From NCBI RefSeq assembly GCF_937859915.1, contig NZ_CALMAW010000052.1, positions 4,801 through 49,669 of the forward strand: a stretch of 44,869 bases of DNA. Direction: 5' to 3'. This DNA comes from an uncultured Sphingomonas sp. Its GTDB lineage: Bacteria > Pseudomonadota > Alphaproteobacteria > Sphingomonadales > Sphingomonadaceae. This document shows, one piece after another, positions 1 through 7,643 of the stretch. The notes under the pieces were generated by a model that was not told the origin of the DNA, searched no databases, and saw nothing but the letters and a program-made list of their open reading frames with translations. Every line of letters begins with the position of its first letter. Position 1 is the stretch's first letter. A program made the position numbers and the translations under genes.

Positions 1-687
1 GGTCTCGATGGCGGCGTGGAGATCGGCTTCGCCGACGCAGCCGATCAGGCCATTTTCGGCGAGGCGTCGTCCATTCTGTTCTCCGACGAGCAGAACATGT
101 TTGCCGCCACCGTCGCCTATGCGCTGCCGCAGGGCTCACGCACGTTGGTAGATCGGATTGCCGACCCGAACCCTAACGGCAACGACGCGCTCGACCGGAT
201 GCACGTCCATTTCGGACCGGGCGGCAAGGACGCGGAAGCGTTCGCCGGCTTCATGACGACGCTCGCCGAGACGCTGGCCTCAGATCCTGCGCTCCTGCGC
301 GTCCGGCTGCATCTGCCGCAGGCGTATGACAATGCCGAGCCGGCACCACCCGCCCCAGATGTGGACCACGCCGTGCCGCCGGAGCGCGAGCGCCTGGCGA
401 TCCTGGACCTTACCTTCGCAACGCCGCTTTCCAGGCGGCGCTTCTTCGCGAGCGACGTCTTCTCTCGCACGATCGAGGCGCAGAAGCAGCACATCGGCTA
501 TGTCACCACCTTTGCCGTCAGCGGCATGTACACCTACGTCCGGGACAAGGAGCTGACGCTGGCGGGCCTGCGGGGCAGCCGGCCCGCGCAGCTGATCGAG
601 CGGCTCGGCGCCGCCAACCAAACCGCCGATGACGTTCGCAAGCTCATGCTGACAGGCAAGCTCAATCAAAAGCCGGACGGTGGGTGA
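1..687 (+). CDS. Partial protein, possibly EthD-like, 3' end only
   Basis: The reading frame is open to the left edge (codons GGT CTC GAT GGC GGC before the GTG at 16), so the true start probably lies outside the window. About 228 residues are visible, with no signal peptide or membrane segment in this part. The sequence has a mixed alpha/beta look, with RMHVHFG near residue 65, LRVRLHLP near 100, and a C-terminal part containing YTYVRD, LAGLRG and LMLTG. It faintly resembles EthD-type dimeric alpha/beta-barrel proteins, but I cannot name the family with confidence. Codon use matches the neighbouring real genes and it ends 78 bases before the converging LysR gene. It is clearly coding; its function is unknown. 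Confidence 0.6.
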   Translation, partial: GLDGGVEIGFADAADQAIFGEASSILFSDEQNMFAATVAYALPQGSRTLVDRIADPNPNGNDALDRMHVHFGPGGKDAEAFAGFMTTLAETLASDPALLRVRLHLPQAYDNAEPAPPAPDVDHAVPPERERLAILDLTFATPLSRRRFFASDVFSRTIEAQKQHIGYVTTFAVSGMYTYVRDKELTLAGLRGSRPAQLIERLGAANQTADDVRKLMLTGKLNQKPDGG

Positions 688-765
688 AGCCTCGCCGGGC
701 TTCGCTTTCGGCTGTGCCATTTCGTCGGCAACGACCCACGATCTGCCCTGAAAGAAGGGCATGGT

Positions 766-1671
766 TCACGGAGATCGGCGCGAGACGTTTCGCGGGAACC
801 CGACAGCTAAGTGATCAATCAGCGCGCGGACGGCCGGCGGCAGGCCACGCCGGGTCGTGAAGACCAAGTGCACAATGCCCTGCAACCCGCGCCATGCCGG
901 CAGCACACGCACAAGACGCCCCGTCTCGAGCGCCTCTCGGCAGACATGATCGGGCAGGATCGCTATGCCGAGACCGTCTATGGCCGCGCCCCGTACCGCC
1001 GCCATGTCCTCGCATCCGAAGCGCGGCGCGATCCGCACGACGTGCTTCCCGCCGTCGTCGGCCTCCAGATACCATTCGAGGCTGTCCGCGGCATCGTTCG
1101 TCGCCAGGGTCGGCAGCGATGCCAATTGCTCGACACGCGCCACCGTGCCGGCGATTTGGGGGCACGCAACGAGGATGCGGGTCGACACCCCGAGCGAGCG
1201 CATCGTCAGCGCGGCGTCGCTGGTAAGGCTGCCCCGAACCCGCAGCGCGAGGTCGATCCGCTCATCGATCAGATCCACCGCGCGATCCGTCGCGACGAGT
1301 TGCAGCCGAACCTTGGGATAGCGCTCCAGGAAGGATGAGATCAGTCCGGAGATCGGCTGTACCATGCCTGTCGGGCAACTGAAGCGGATGCGCCCATGCG
1401 GTTCGGCCTGCGCCTGCACGACGAGCGCCTCGGCCTGCTCCGCCTCGGCCAGCATGGCCCGGCACCGCTCGTAGAAGGCTTGGCCAGTGTCGGTGACGCG
1501 AAAACGCCGGCTCGATCGCTCGATCAGGCGCAGGCCCAGGCGATGCTCCAGCCCGGCGATGCGCCGGCTGAGCTTCGACTTCGGCTCGCGCAACGCGCGC
1601 CCCGCCGCGGCGAACCCGCCATGCGCGACCACCTCGGCGAAATAGGCATAGTCGTTGAGATCGATCCGCAC
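766..1671 (-). CDS. LysR-family transcriptional regulator
   Basis: This 301-residue protein has the LysR plan. An N-terminal winged helix-turn-helix (about residues 5-65, with FAEVVAHGGFAAAGRAL and SRRIAGLEHRLGLRLIER) is followed by a periplasmic-binding-protein-like effector domain from about residue 90 (GRIRFSCPTGM, DLALRVR, GLGIAILPDH). The start is GTG at 1671, chosen because a strong ribosome site AGGAGG lies six bases upstream; the frame stays open further upstream but has no comparable signal. It is divergent from the SDR gene at 1783 with about 110 bases between them, the usual arrangement for a LysR protein controlling its neighbour. The effector is unknown. The same LysR/SDR/SnoaL layout recurs at 39780-42901. 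Confidence 0.9.
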   Translation of the reverse strand: MRIDLNDYAYFAEVVAHGGFAAAGRALREPKSKLSRRIAGLEHRLGLRLIERSSRRFRVTDTGQAFYERCRAMLAEAEQAEALVVQAQAEPHGRIRFSCPTGMVQPISGLISSFLERYPKVRLQLVATDRAVDLIDERIDLALRVRGSLTSDAALTMRSLGVSTRILVACPQIAGTVARVEQLASLPTLATNDAADSLEWYLEADDGGKHVVRIAPRFGCEDMAAVRGAAIDGLGIAILPDHVCREALETGRLVRVLPAWRGLQGIVHLVFTTRRGLPPAVRALIDHLAVGFPRNVSRRSP

Positions 1672-1782
1672 AGCGTTCCTCCTATAGAACGCTGAGTGCC
1701 ATATCTGCCGACTACACGCATCATCGTCCGTATCGCATCTACGTCGGGCAAAGGCAGCACGCCGGCATGACGGAGACAGACA

Positions 1783-2535
1783 ATGAGCAACAGGTTCGAC
1801 AACAAGGTGGTGGTGGTGACCGGCGGCACGAGCGGCATCGGTTTGGCGACCGCCAAGGCCTTCGCGGCGGAAGGCGCCTCGGTGTTCATCACCGGACGTC
1901 GTCAGGAGGCGCTCGACGCCGCGCTGAAGCAGATCGGCGGCACGGTCACCGGCGTGCGGGGCGACATGGCCAAGCTTGCCGACATCGACCGTCTCTACGA
2001 TGCTGTCCAGCAGAAGCACGCGCAGATCGACGTCGTCTTCGCCAACGCCGGCGGCGGGCAGATGGTCCCGCTCGGGGCGATCACCGAAGAGCATTACCAG
2101 AGCATCTTCGATACCAATGTGAAGGGCGTATTGTTCACCGTGCAGAAGGCCCTGCCACTGCTGAAAGATGGCGCCTCGATCATTCTGACCGGGTCGACCA
2201 CGAGCATCTCGGGCACGCCGTCCTTCAGCGTCTATTCGGCGACCAAGGCGGCGGTGCGCAACTTCGCGCGCAACTGGATCCTCGACCTCAAGGACCGCCG
2301 CATCCGCGTCAACACGGTCAGCCCCGGTGTCACCGAGACCGCCGGCCTCGACGAACTCTTCGGCGGCGGTGATCAGGCGCAGGGCACCAAGGACTATCTC
2401 GCCGGTCTGATCCCGCTGGGTCGCATCGGGCAGCCCGAAGAAATCGCGAAATCCGTGCTGTTCCTGGCGTCGGACGAGGCGAGCTTCGTCAATGGCGTCG
2501 AACTGTTCGTCGATGGTGGCCAGGCCCAGATCTGA
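1783..2535 (+). CDS. SDR-family NAD(P)-dependent oxidoreductase
   Basis: This is a classical short-chain dehydrogenase/reductase of 250 residues, the standard length. The Rossmann motif TGGTSGIG is at residues 13-20, FANAGGG near 86-92, the catalytic serine in ILTGSTTS, and the YSATK catalytic Tyr/Lys pair near residues 153-157. The C-terminus has the usual FVNGVELFVDGG signature. GGAGACA sits just before ATG 1783. The gene is divergent from the LysR regulator and is followed 72 bases later by a SnoaL-like gene, probably co-transcribed. The arginine in ITGRRQ after beta-strand 2 is compatible with NADP(H) preference (family knowledge, not proven). The substrate is unknown. It closely resembles the SDRs at 40903 and 41688, so the three are probably paralogues. 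Confidence 0.92.
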   Translation: MSNRFDNKVVVVTGGTSGIGLATAKAFAAEGASVFITGRRQEALDAALKQIGGTVTGVRGDMAKLADIDRLYDAVQQKHAQIDVVFANAGGGQMVPLGAITEEHYQSIFDTNVKGVLFTVQKALPLLKDGASIILTGSTTSISGTPSFSVYSATKAAVRNFARNWILDLKDRRIRVNTVSPGVTETAGLDELFGGGDQAQGTKDYLAGLIPLGRIGQPEEIAKSVLFLASDEASFVNGVELFVDGGQAQI

Positions 2536-2607
2536 CAAGCGACATCATGTGGTAGCCGGCGGCTCGGTCCCCCGGCTACCATCGGTGAGACGATAGGGAG
2601 ACACGAT

Positions 2608-3021
2608 GTGCCCACCGAATCCGCCGAAACCGCTGAGCGGATCCGCGAGCTGCTCGACCGCAACCTTCAAGAGGTGTTCGGCGAAGGCGACGACGACCGC
2701 CGTCGCGTCGCGATTGACGCGCTCTGGGCCGAGGATGGCGTCCTCTACGTGCCATCGGGCCCGGTCGTCGGTCGTGCGGGAATCAACAGGGTCGCAGGGG
2801 TTTTGAGGTCGACCCATCCCAGCTTCGTCTACACGCCTAACGGGAGTCCGCAGGTCGTCCATAATGCCGGGCGGCTTGCGTGGAACTCGGGGCCGAGCGG
2901 CGGAGCCGTGGCATACACAGGGTGGGACGTCATCATCGTGAAGGACCGAAAAATCGCGGCGCTCTACGTGTTCCTAGACGAAACTTCGGAGGAGTTCCGC
3001 CGAACCAGTGGCCAAATCTAG
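2608..3021 (+). CDS. SnoaL-like / NTF2-fold protein
   Basis: This 137-residue protein has the pattern of the SnoaL-like NTF2 fold. An N-terminal helical stretch (AERIRELLDRNLQEVF) is followed by ALWAEDGVLYVPSGPVVGRAGI and a C-terminal sheet (VAYTGWDVIIVKDRKIAALYVFLD). Members of this fold act as cyclases, isomerases or small ligand-binding proteins. The start is taken as GTG 2608, because AGGGAG lies seven bases upstream and an overlapping ATG at 2606 is in another, non-coding frame. It follows the SDR and is probably in the same LysR-controlled operon. A second SnoaL-like protein follows the paralogous SDRs at 42470. The substrate cannot be inferred. Confidence 0.8.
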   Translation: MPTESAETAERIRELLDRNLQEVFGEGDDDRRRVAIDALWAEDGVLYVPSGPVVGRAGINRVAGVLRSTHPSFVYTPNGSPQVVHNAGRLAWNSGPSGGAVAYTGWDVIIVKDRKIAALYVFLDETSEEFRRTSGQI

Positions 3022-3407
3022 AAGCAGCGAGCGGTAGCGCCGTCACCACATTCTGTCGGCGAAGAAGCGTTTGCGGTCATCCGAGGTCGCTTGAACGCCT
3101 CCCAAGACCGGCCATTTGTTCATCTACCGGCGCGGCAGCTTTAAACATCACGCCGCGAACGTTGCACGGCATGTGGTGGTGATTCCTTCCAGTCCGCTCT
3201 TGGCGATCGAACTGGGTATAGCGGCCGTTCCGGATCCGACTGCCACGCCTACCGCACCCCACCAGATTACGACATTCGCGTGCCGACGCTCGAGCGACCG
3301 CTTCGGCCACAAGCTGCCGCTCAGAGGCCAAAAGCGTGCTGTTCGAAATTTCCGGAGTGCTACACCCATTCCTCGCATCGACGTGCCCGTTGCAATAGAC
3401 GGTTGCC
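3022..3407. other. Intergenic stretch, possible decayed aldolase-family fragment
   Basis: No intact gene is visible in these 386 bases. On the minus strand, between about 3380 and 3150, two adjacent frames together give SERQLVAEAVARASAR, NLVGCG and then GVAVGSGTAA and KSGLEGI. This loosely follows the order of the DapA/N-acetylneuraminate-lyase family (SLTxxER..V, VIAGVG, A...AGADG). The match is weak, frameshifted and short, so it is at most an old remnant. No clear promoter or terminator was recognised. Confidence 0.2.
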
Positions 3408-4371
3408 ATGAGCCGACCCGATGTCCTGCTGACAGCCCCGATCACTCCTTCCGTCGTCGAGCAACTCGATGCGCACTATGTCTTGCATCGCCTTTGGGAG
3501 CAGGCCGACCAGAGCGACTTCCTCAAGACCGTTGGCTCGCGGATTCGCGGACTGGCGACGAATACGCTGTTCGCAAAGTCGGCGATGCGCTGCTCGATCG
3601 CCTGCCGCATCTCGAGATCATCGCCAGTTTCGGTGTTGGCTACGACAACGTCGATACGGCCGCGGCTGCCCGGAGGGACGTCGTGGTCACCAACACGCCC
3701 GGCGTGCTCGACGACGAGGTCGCCGACCTGACGATCGGGCTATTGCTCGCGACGTTGCGCCGCATTCCGCAGGCGGATCGGTTCGTGCGCGACGGACAGT
3801 GGCCAAGCGGCGCCTTCCCGCTGTCGCCGACGCTGCGCGGGCGGCAGATAGTATCGTCGGGCTGGGCAATATCGGCAAGGCGGTGGCCCGGCGGCTGGCC
3901 GGTTTCGATGTCGTCGTCCGCTATCATGGTCGCGCCGCGCAGCCGGATGTACCCTATGATTACCATGCCACGATCGTCGATCTCGCGCGCGCGTGCGACG
4001 TGCTGATCATGCTCGTCCCGGGCGGCGCCCGCACCCGCCATCTCGTCGACGCGGAGGTCCTCGCCGCGCTGGGGCCGGACGGCGTGCTGATCAATGTCGC
4101 ACGGGGCAGCGTCGTCGACGAGCAGGCGCTCGTCGAGGCGCTCGGATCGGGGGCGATCTTGGCGGCGGGTCTCGACGTCTACGACAAGGAGCCGCACGTG
4201 CCCGCCCCGTTGCTGGCGATGTCCAACGTCGTGCTGCTGCCGCACATCGGATCCGGATCCGAACAGACACGCGCCGCGATGGGGCAGTTGCTCGTCGACA
4301 ATCTGGCGGCGTGGTTCGCGACAGGCCGGGCGATCACGCCCGTGCCGGAAAGCCCGGTGGTACAAGGCTAG
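3408..4371 (+). pseudogene. D-2-hydroxyacid dehydrogenase broken by two single-base shifts
   Basis: Three frames must be joined to read a complete D-isomer-specific 2-hydroxyacid dehydrogenase of about 320 residues. Frame 1 runs from ATG 3408 (MSRPDVLLTAP) to about 3578. Frame 2 then carries VGDALLDRLPHLEIIASFGVGYDNVD and NTPGVLDDEVADLTIGLLLATLR to about 3851. Frame 3 carries IVGLGNIGKAVARRLAGFDV (nucleotide site), INVARGSVVDEQALVEAL (catalytic Arg), GLDVYDKEP (catalytic Glu) and LLPHIGS (catalytic His). Each junction is repaired by adding one G (AAG-TC to AAG-GTC; ATA-GT to ATA-GGT), so base-calling errors are as likely as real mutations. With the repairs, every motif is present and the protein would be of the GhrB/hydroxypyruvate reductase type. 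Confidence 0.85.
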
Positions 4372-4403
4372 AGGCCTTTTCAGCAACCCGCGCGCTTCAT
4401 TCA

Positions 4404-4475
4404 CTCCTGCGTAGGCAGGAGCCCAGCTGAAGAGCCCTTAGCGTCTGAACCCCTGGGCTCCTGCTTTCGCAGGAG
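4404..4475. repeat. Paired REP-like palindromic hairpins
   Basis: Two hairpins face each other: CTCCTGC-GTAG-GCAGGAG at 4404-4421 and CTCCTGC-TTTC-GCAGGAG at 4458-4475. Their flanks CCCAG and CTGGG also pair, so the whole unit forms one larger inverted repeat. This is the form of the short intergenic palindromes that are abundant in sphingomonad genomes. It lies between the broken dehydrogenase and the porin gene and may also act in transcript ending or stability. No other copy was seen in the window. Confidence 0.8.
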
Positions 4476-4585
4476 AACGGACACGTCGGATGTGGGTCGG
4501 CCGCATTCACGAACGCACAAGACCGTGCGCAGTCCAGCCCTGTTTCTCGCCGGTCTTGCGTGAGCGGACCTCACGCGAAGCGTCA

Positions 4586-4601
4586 CGTTACTCGTTTGAC
4601 C
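4586..4601 (+). promoter_or_regulatory. Shared operator-like element, copy A (porin gene)
   Basis: The sequence CGTTACTCGTTTGACC matches copies B (12275), C (20005) and D (29466) at the core TCGTTTGACC and the preceding TTA. It ends 70 bases before the porin-like gene at 4672. Here the core is flanked as CTCG-TTTGAC-CGAG, a small inverted repeat. TTGACC could also be read as a -35 box, but no -10 box follows at 16-18 bases, so a regulator-binding site is the better reading. Confidence 0.6.
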
Positions 4602-4671
4602 GAGAAACGCCGCATCGCCACGCCGCGGACAGGAGACGACAACCCAAAGGGCGTCGGATGCCGGCACGTCG

Positions 4672-6117
4672 ATGTCCGGCAGGATGGTCGATGATAGCAA
4701 GAATAAGGTAACGATATTGCGTATTGCGAAGATATTCGGCGCTCGTGCCGTCACGCTGGCGGGCTCCGTCTCCTGTTTCGCGATGATCGCGAGCGTATCG
4801 TCGCCGGCCCTGGCGCAGCAGGAGGGCGCCAACCCGCCCGCCGCGAACGAGGCACCCAACGGCCTGGCACCGAGCGTCGCCACCGACGCCGATCCCGACA
4901 AGCAATATGAGAATGTCCGCATCAAGGGCTACGACATCCCGCTGCCCGGGCCCGCCGACACGATCGAGGGCGATGCCGGCGGCCTGCGCGAGAAACTGGC
5001 GTCGATCGGGATCGGCTGGTTCGGCTACACGCCGACCAACCTCTTCTACAACACGCTGCACGCCAGTCGCAGCGGCACGCAGCAATATTCCGGGCAGCGC
5101 TTCACCGTGGGCTGGGGCACGCCGTTCCTCGTCGATTACGATCTCGGCCGCCTTGGCCTTGGCGACGCGCAGCTGACCGCGGGCCTCCAGGTGTTCAAGA
5201 CGACGTGGAACCCGAGCGGGCCGCGCCAGCTCAGCCTGTCGACGCTGACGATCTACAAAAGCTTCTTCAACAAGATGATCGAGGTCAAGGCCGGCTACAT
5301 GGCCAACGGCTTCGAATTCTATAACCCCTATATCGCGGGCAATTTCGCCGCGGGCGTATTCGGCACGAGCGCGTCGATCCCGGCGGAGATCGGCCTGTCG
5401 ACCACCTCCTACACCAAGCCTGGGATGAACATTAAGCTCAACCTCGGCCATTTCTACGACAAGTTCGGCATCCAGGCGGCGATCAGCCCCGACGGCACCG
5501 TCACCGAGAAGATGGAGAACCCCACCGGCTTCACCCCCAGCGTCGCGCATGCCGGCACCTTCTACATCAACGAGGTCGGCTATCGCACCGAAAGCGACGT
5601 CGGAGAGAAGCAGCTCTGGCTGCGCGCCGCGCTGATGAAGTCGACCAGCGAATACAACAACGCGCTCACGCCCGGTCGCATCCGCGGCGAATGGGGCATC
5701 TACGTGCTCGGCGACCACCAGATACTGCAGATCTCCAAGGCGAAGAAGTCCGCCTATCGCGGCCTCTACGTCGGCTTTTCCGCGATGTACGCCCCGCCCC
5801 GGATCAACCGCTTCAGCCAATATTATGAGGCGCGCTTCTACGGCATCGGGCTGATCAGCAGCCGGCCGCACGACATGATATCGCTGATCCTCGCGGACAA
5901 TGTGTTCGGCAAGGATTATGTCGATGCGGTGCGGCAGACGGGCGGGCTTGCGCATGACGACGCCAAGTCGGCGACGGTGTCCTACAGCGCGCACGTGATC
6001 CGCGGCGTCACCGTCGGCCTCGGGCTCGGCTATACCAACCACCCGACCCCGATCGCCTACACCACCGAGACGGGCCACGCGCTGACCGCGATCTCGAACA
6101 TCGTGATCAACTACTGA
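4672..6117 (+). CDS. OprB-like carbohydrate-type porin, outer membrane
   Basis: This 481-residue protein begins with a basic stretch and a hydrophobic segment ending in SSPALAQQ, a signal peptide cleaved near residue 49. The mature part is rich in alternating polar/aromatic beta strands and ends in tyrosine (NIVINY), as outer membrane barrels do. The stretch GGLREKLASIGIGWFGYTPTN and the later AEIGLSTTSYTKPGMNIKLNL are reminiscent of the OprB family. That name is a judgement; another catabolic outer-membrane channel is possible. ATG 4672 gives the longest product, and ATG 4684 is an alternative; neither has a strong ribosome site. The shared element A precedes it, so it is probably the uptake pore for the pathway encoded downstream. 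Its end overlaps the converging MFS gene by 11 bases. Confidence 0.7.
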   Translation: MSGRMVDDSKNKVTILRIAKIFGARAVTLAGSVSCFAMIASVSSPALAQQEGANPPAANEAPNGLAPSVATDADPDKQYENVRIKGYDIPLPGPADTIEGDAGGLREKLASIGIGWFGYTPTNLFYNTLHASRSGTQQYSGQRFTVGWGTPFLVDYDLGRLGLGDAQLTAGLQVFKTTWNPSGPRQLSLSTLTIYKSFFNKMIEVKAGYMANGFEFYNPYIAGNFAAGVFGTSASIPAEIGLSTTSYTKPGMNIKLNLGHFYDKFGIQAAISPDGTVTEKMENPTGFTPSVAHAGTFYINEVGYRTESDVGEKQLWLRAALMKSTSEYNNALTPGRIRGEWGIYVLGDHQILQISKAKKSAYRGLYVGFSAMYAPPRINRFSQYYEARFYGIGLISSRPHDMISLILADNVFGKDYVDAVRQTGGLAHDDAKSATVSYSAHVIRGVTVGLGLGYTNHPTPIAYTTETGHALTAISNIVINY

Positions 6118-7525
6118 CGCGGCGGACGTGGCCGGTCATCGCGGCACCCGCCCCCGCGTCGAGACGCGCGAACCACCATGCCGATGCGGCGGTCAACAGC
6201 CCGATCAGCAGGAAGGCCGGCGGAAAATCGGGCGCCGTCAGGTGCGAGGATCCGCGCATCGCCTGCGCGAGCTGGAGCATGATCGCCGCCACCGCGACGC
6301 CGACGCTGATCGACAATTGCTGCGCGACGTTCGCCACCGTATTGGCCTGGCTCTCCTCGGCCGGGGCGACGTCGGCATAGGTCACGCTGTTCATCGAGGT
6401 GAACTGGATCGACCGCAGCATCCCGCCGACGAACAGCGCGACGACGAGCAGCGCATGCGATGTCGTCGGCCTGATCAACGCGAGGCTGCCGAGCACGATG
6501 CCGCTCGCCAGCGCATTGCCCACCAGCACGACGCGGAAGCCCAGCTTGCGCAGCAGCGGCCGCGCGAAGGATTTGCTGGTCAGCGCGCCAATCGCGGTGA
6601 GGAAGGTCGTCGATCCCGAGGCGATCGGCGACATGCCGAAACCGACCTGGAGCAGCATCGGCATCAGGAACGGCAAGGCGCCCGCCCCCAGCCTGAACAG
6701 CGAGCCGCCGCCCGCCCCCGCCGCGAACGAGGCGTGGCGGAACAGCGAGAGATCGATCACCGGCCGGGCGCAGCGGCGCGCGTGCGCCCAATAGCCGATC
6801 GCCGCGGCGGCCGCGACGAGCAGCAGCAGGATCACACCGCCCGAGACGCCGCCCGGCCGGCTCAGCCCCTCCAGCCCCGCCACGAACGATCCGAGCGCGA
6901 CGCCCGAGATCAGGAAGCCGGTGAGATCGAAGCGACCGAGTGTCTCGCGCTCGCCCTTGATGTTGGGCACCAGCAGCAGGACAAGCGCGATGCCGACGAT
7001 CCCGATCGGGAGATTGATGAAGAATATCCATCGCCACGAGGCGTAGCTGGTCAGCAGCCCGCCTGCGAGCGGTCCGAGCGCCGGCCCCACCAGCGCGGGC
7101 GTCGTGGTCCGCGCCATCGCCTGGATCAGCCGCTCGCGCGGCACGCTGCGCACCAGGATCAACCGTCCCACCGGCACCATCATCGCGCCGCCGATACCCT
7201 GTACCACGCGCGCGATGACCAGCGACGTCAGGTCGGGTGCCAGTCCGCACGCCATAGATGCCAAGGTGAACAGCCCGATCGCCGTCGCGAAGATCGTCCG
7301 CGCGCCGAACCGGTCTGCCGCCCAGCCGCTCGCGGGCAGGAACACCGCGACCGCCAGCACATAGGACGTCACCGCCGCGCTGAGCTTGATCGGCGCGACG
7401 CCAAGCGAATGCGCCATTTGCGGCACCGCCGTGGTGACCGCGGTCGAATCGAGATTCTGCATCAGCAGGGCGCAGGCGACGATCCAGGGGATGAACTCGC
7501 GACGGTCGGTCATCGGTGATGTCAT
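6107..7525 (-). CDS. MFS drug/metabolite exporter, EmrB/QacA (DHA2) type
   Basis: This 472-residue polytopic protein is of the major facilitator superfamily. The first helix contains MQNLDSTAVTTAVPQMA, the DHA2-type motif D1. Motif A follows as GWAADRFGARTIF (about residues 65-77), RVVQGIGGAMMVPVGRLIL is motif B, and PALVGPALGPLAGGLL is motif C, the antiporter signature. The WRWIFFINLPIGI segment is characteristic of 14-helix exporters. The start is ATG 7525; ATG 7513 is also possible, and neither has a clear ribosome site. The gene is divergent from the FAD oxidoreductase at 7644 across a region with a perfect palindrome. The substrate is unknown; antiport is inferred from motif C. Confidence 0.9.
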   Translation of the reverse strand: MTSPMTDRREFIPWIVACALLMQNLDSTAVTTAVPQMAHSLGVAPIKLSAAVTSYVLAVAVFLPASGWAADRFGARTIFATAIGLFTLASMACGLAPDLTSLVIARVVQGIGGAMMVPVGRLILVRSVPRERLIQAMARTTTPALVGPALGPLAGGLLTSYASWRWIFFINLPIGIVGIALVLLLVPNIKGERETLGRFDLTGFLISGVALGSFVAGLEGLSRPGGVSGGVILLLLVAAAAAIGYWAHARRCARPVIDLSLFRHASFAAGAGGGSLFRLGAGALPFLMPMLLQVGFGMSPIASGSTTFLTAIGALTSKSFARPLLRKLGFRVVLVGNALASGIVLGSLALIRPTTSHALLVVALFVGGMLRSIQFTSMNSVTYADVAPAEESQANTVANVAQQLSISVGVAVAAIMLQLAQAMRGSSHLTAPDFPPAFLLIGLLTAASAWWFARLDAGAGAAMTGHVRRVSS

Positions 7526-7572
7526 AAAGCGGTCAAAGCGCCTTCTTCGGTTCGATCGTCGCCATCTTCCTA

Positions 7573-7585
7573 TGATCAAAGATCA
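7573..7585. promoter_or_regulatory. Perfect palindrome in a divergent promoter region
   Basis: TGATC-AAA-GATCA is a perfect 5-3-5 inverted repeat. It lies 47 bases upstream of the MFS start and 58 bases upstream of the oxidoreductase start. The layout resembles FadR/GntR-type operators (TGGTC-N-GACCA and relatives). No GntR gene lies in the window, so the binding protein is unknown. Confidence 0.35.
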
Positions 7586-7643
7586 CCCGACGATGCGATA
7601 ATTTCCGTCGACACGCGCGATGCGGTCTGACTTCTGACCGGTC

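Noticed and set aside
766-2538. Very long minus-strand frame continuing upstream of the LysR protein
   Set aside because: The upstream half is antisense to the SDR gene and has no domain; high GC makes long open antisense frames common. The LysR start at 1671 has a strong ribosome site.
4365-4377. Possible terminator AAGG..CCTTTT just past the broken dehydrogenase
   Set aside because: The stem is only about four base pairs and the T-run is four bases, too weak to call.
7529-7538. GGTCAAAGCG just upstream of the first MFS gene, similar to the shared core on the minus strand
   Set aside because: It differs inside the core (CGCTTTGACC), lacks the TTA flank and is within about five bases of the start codon, unlike the four real copies.
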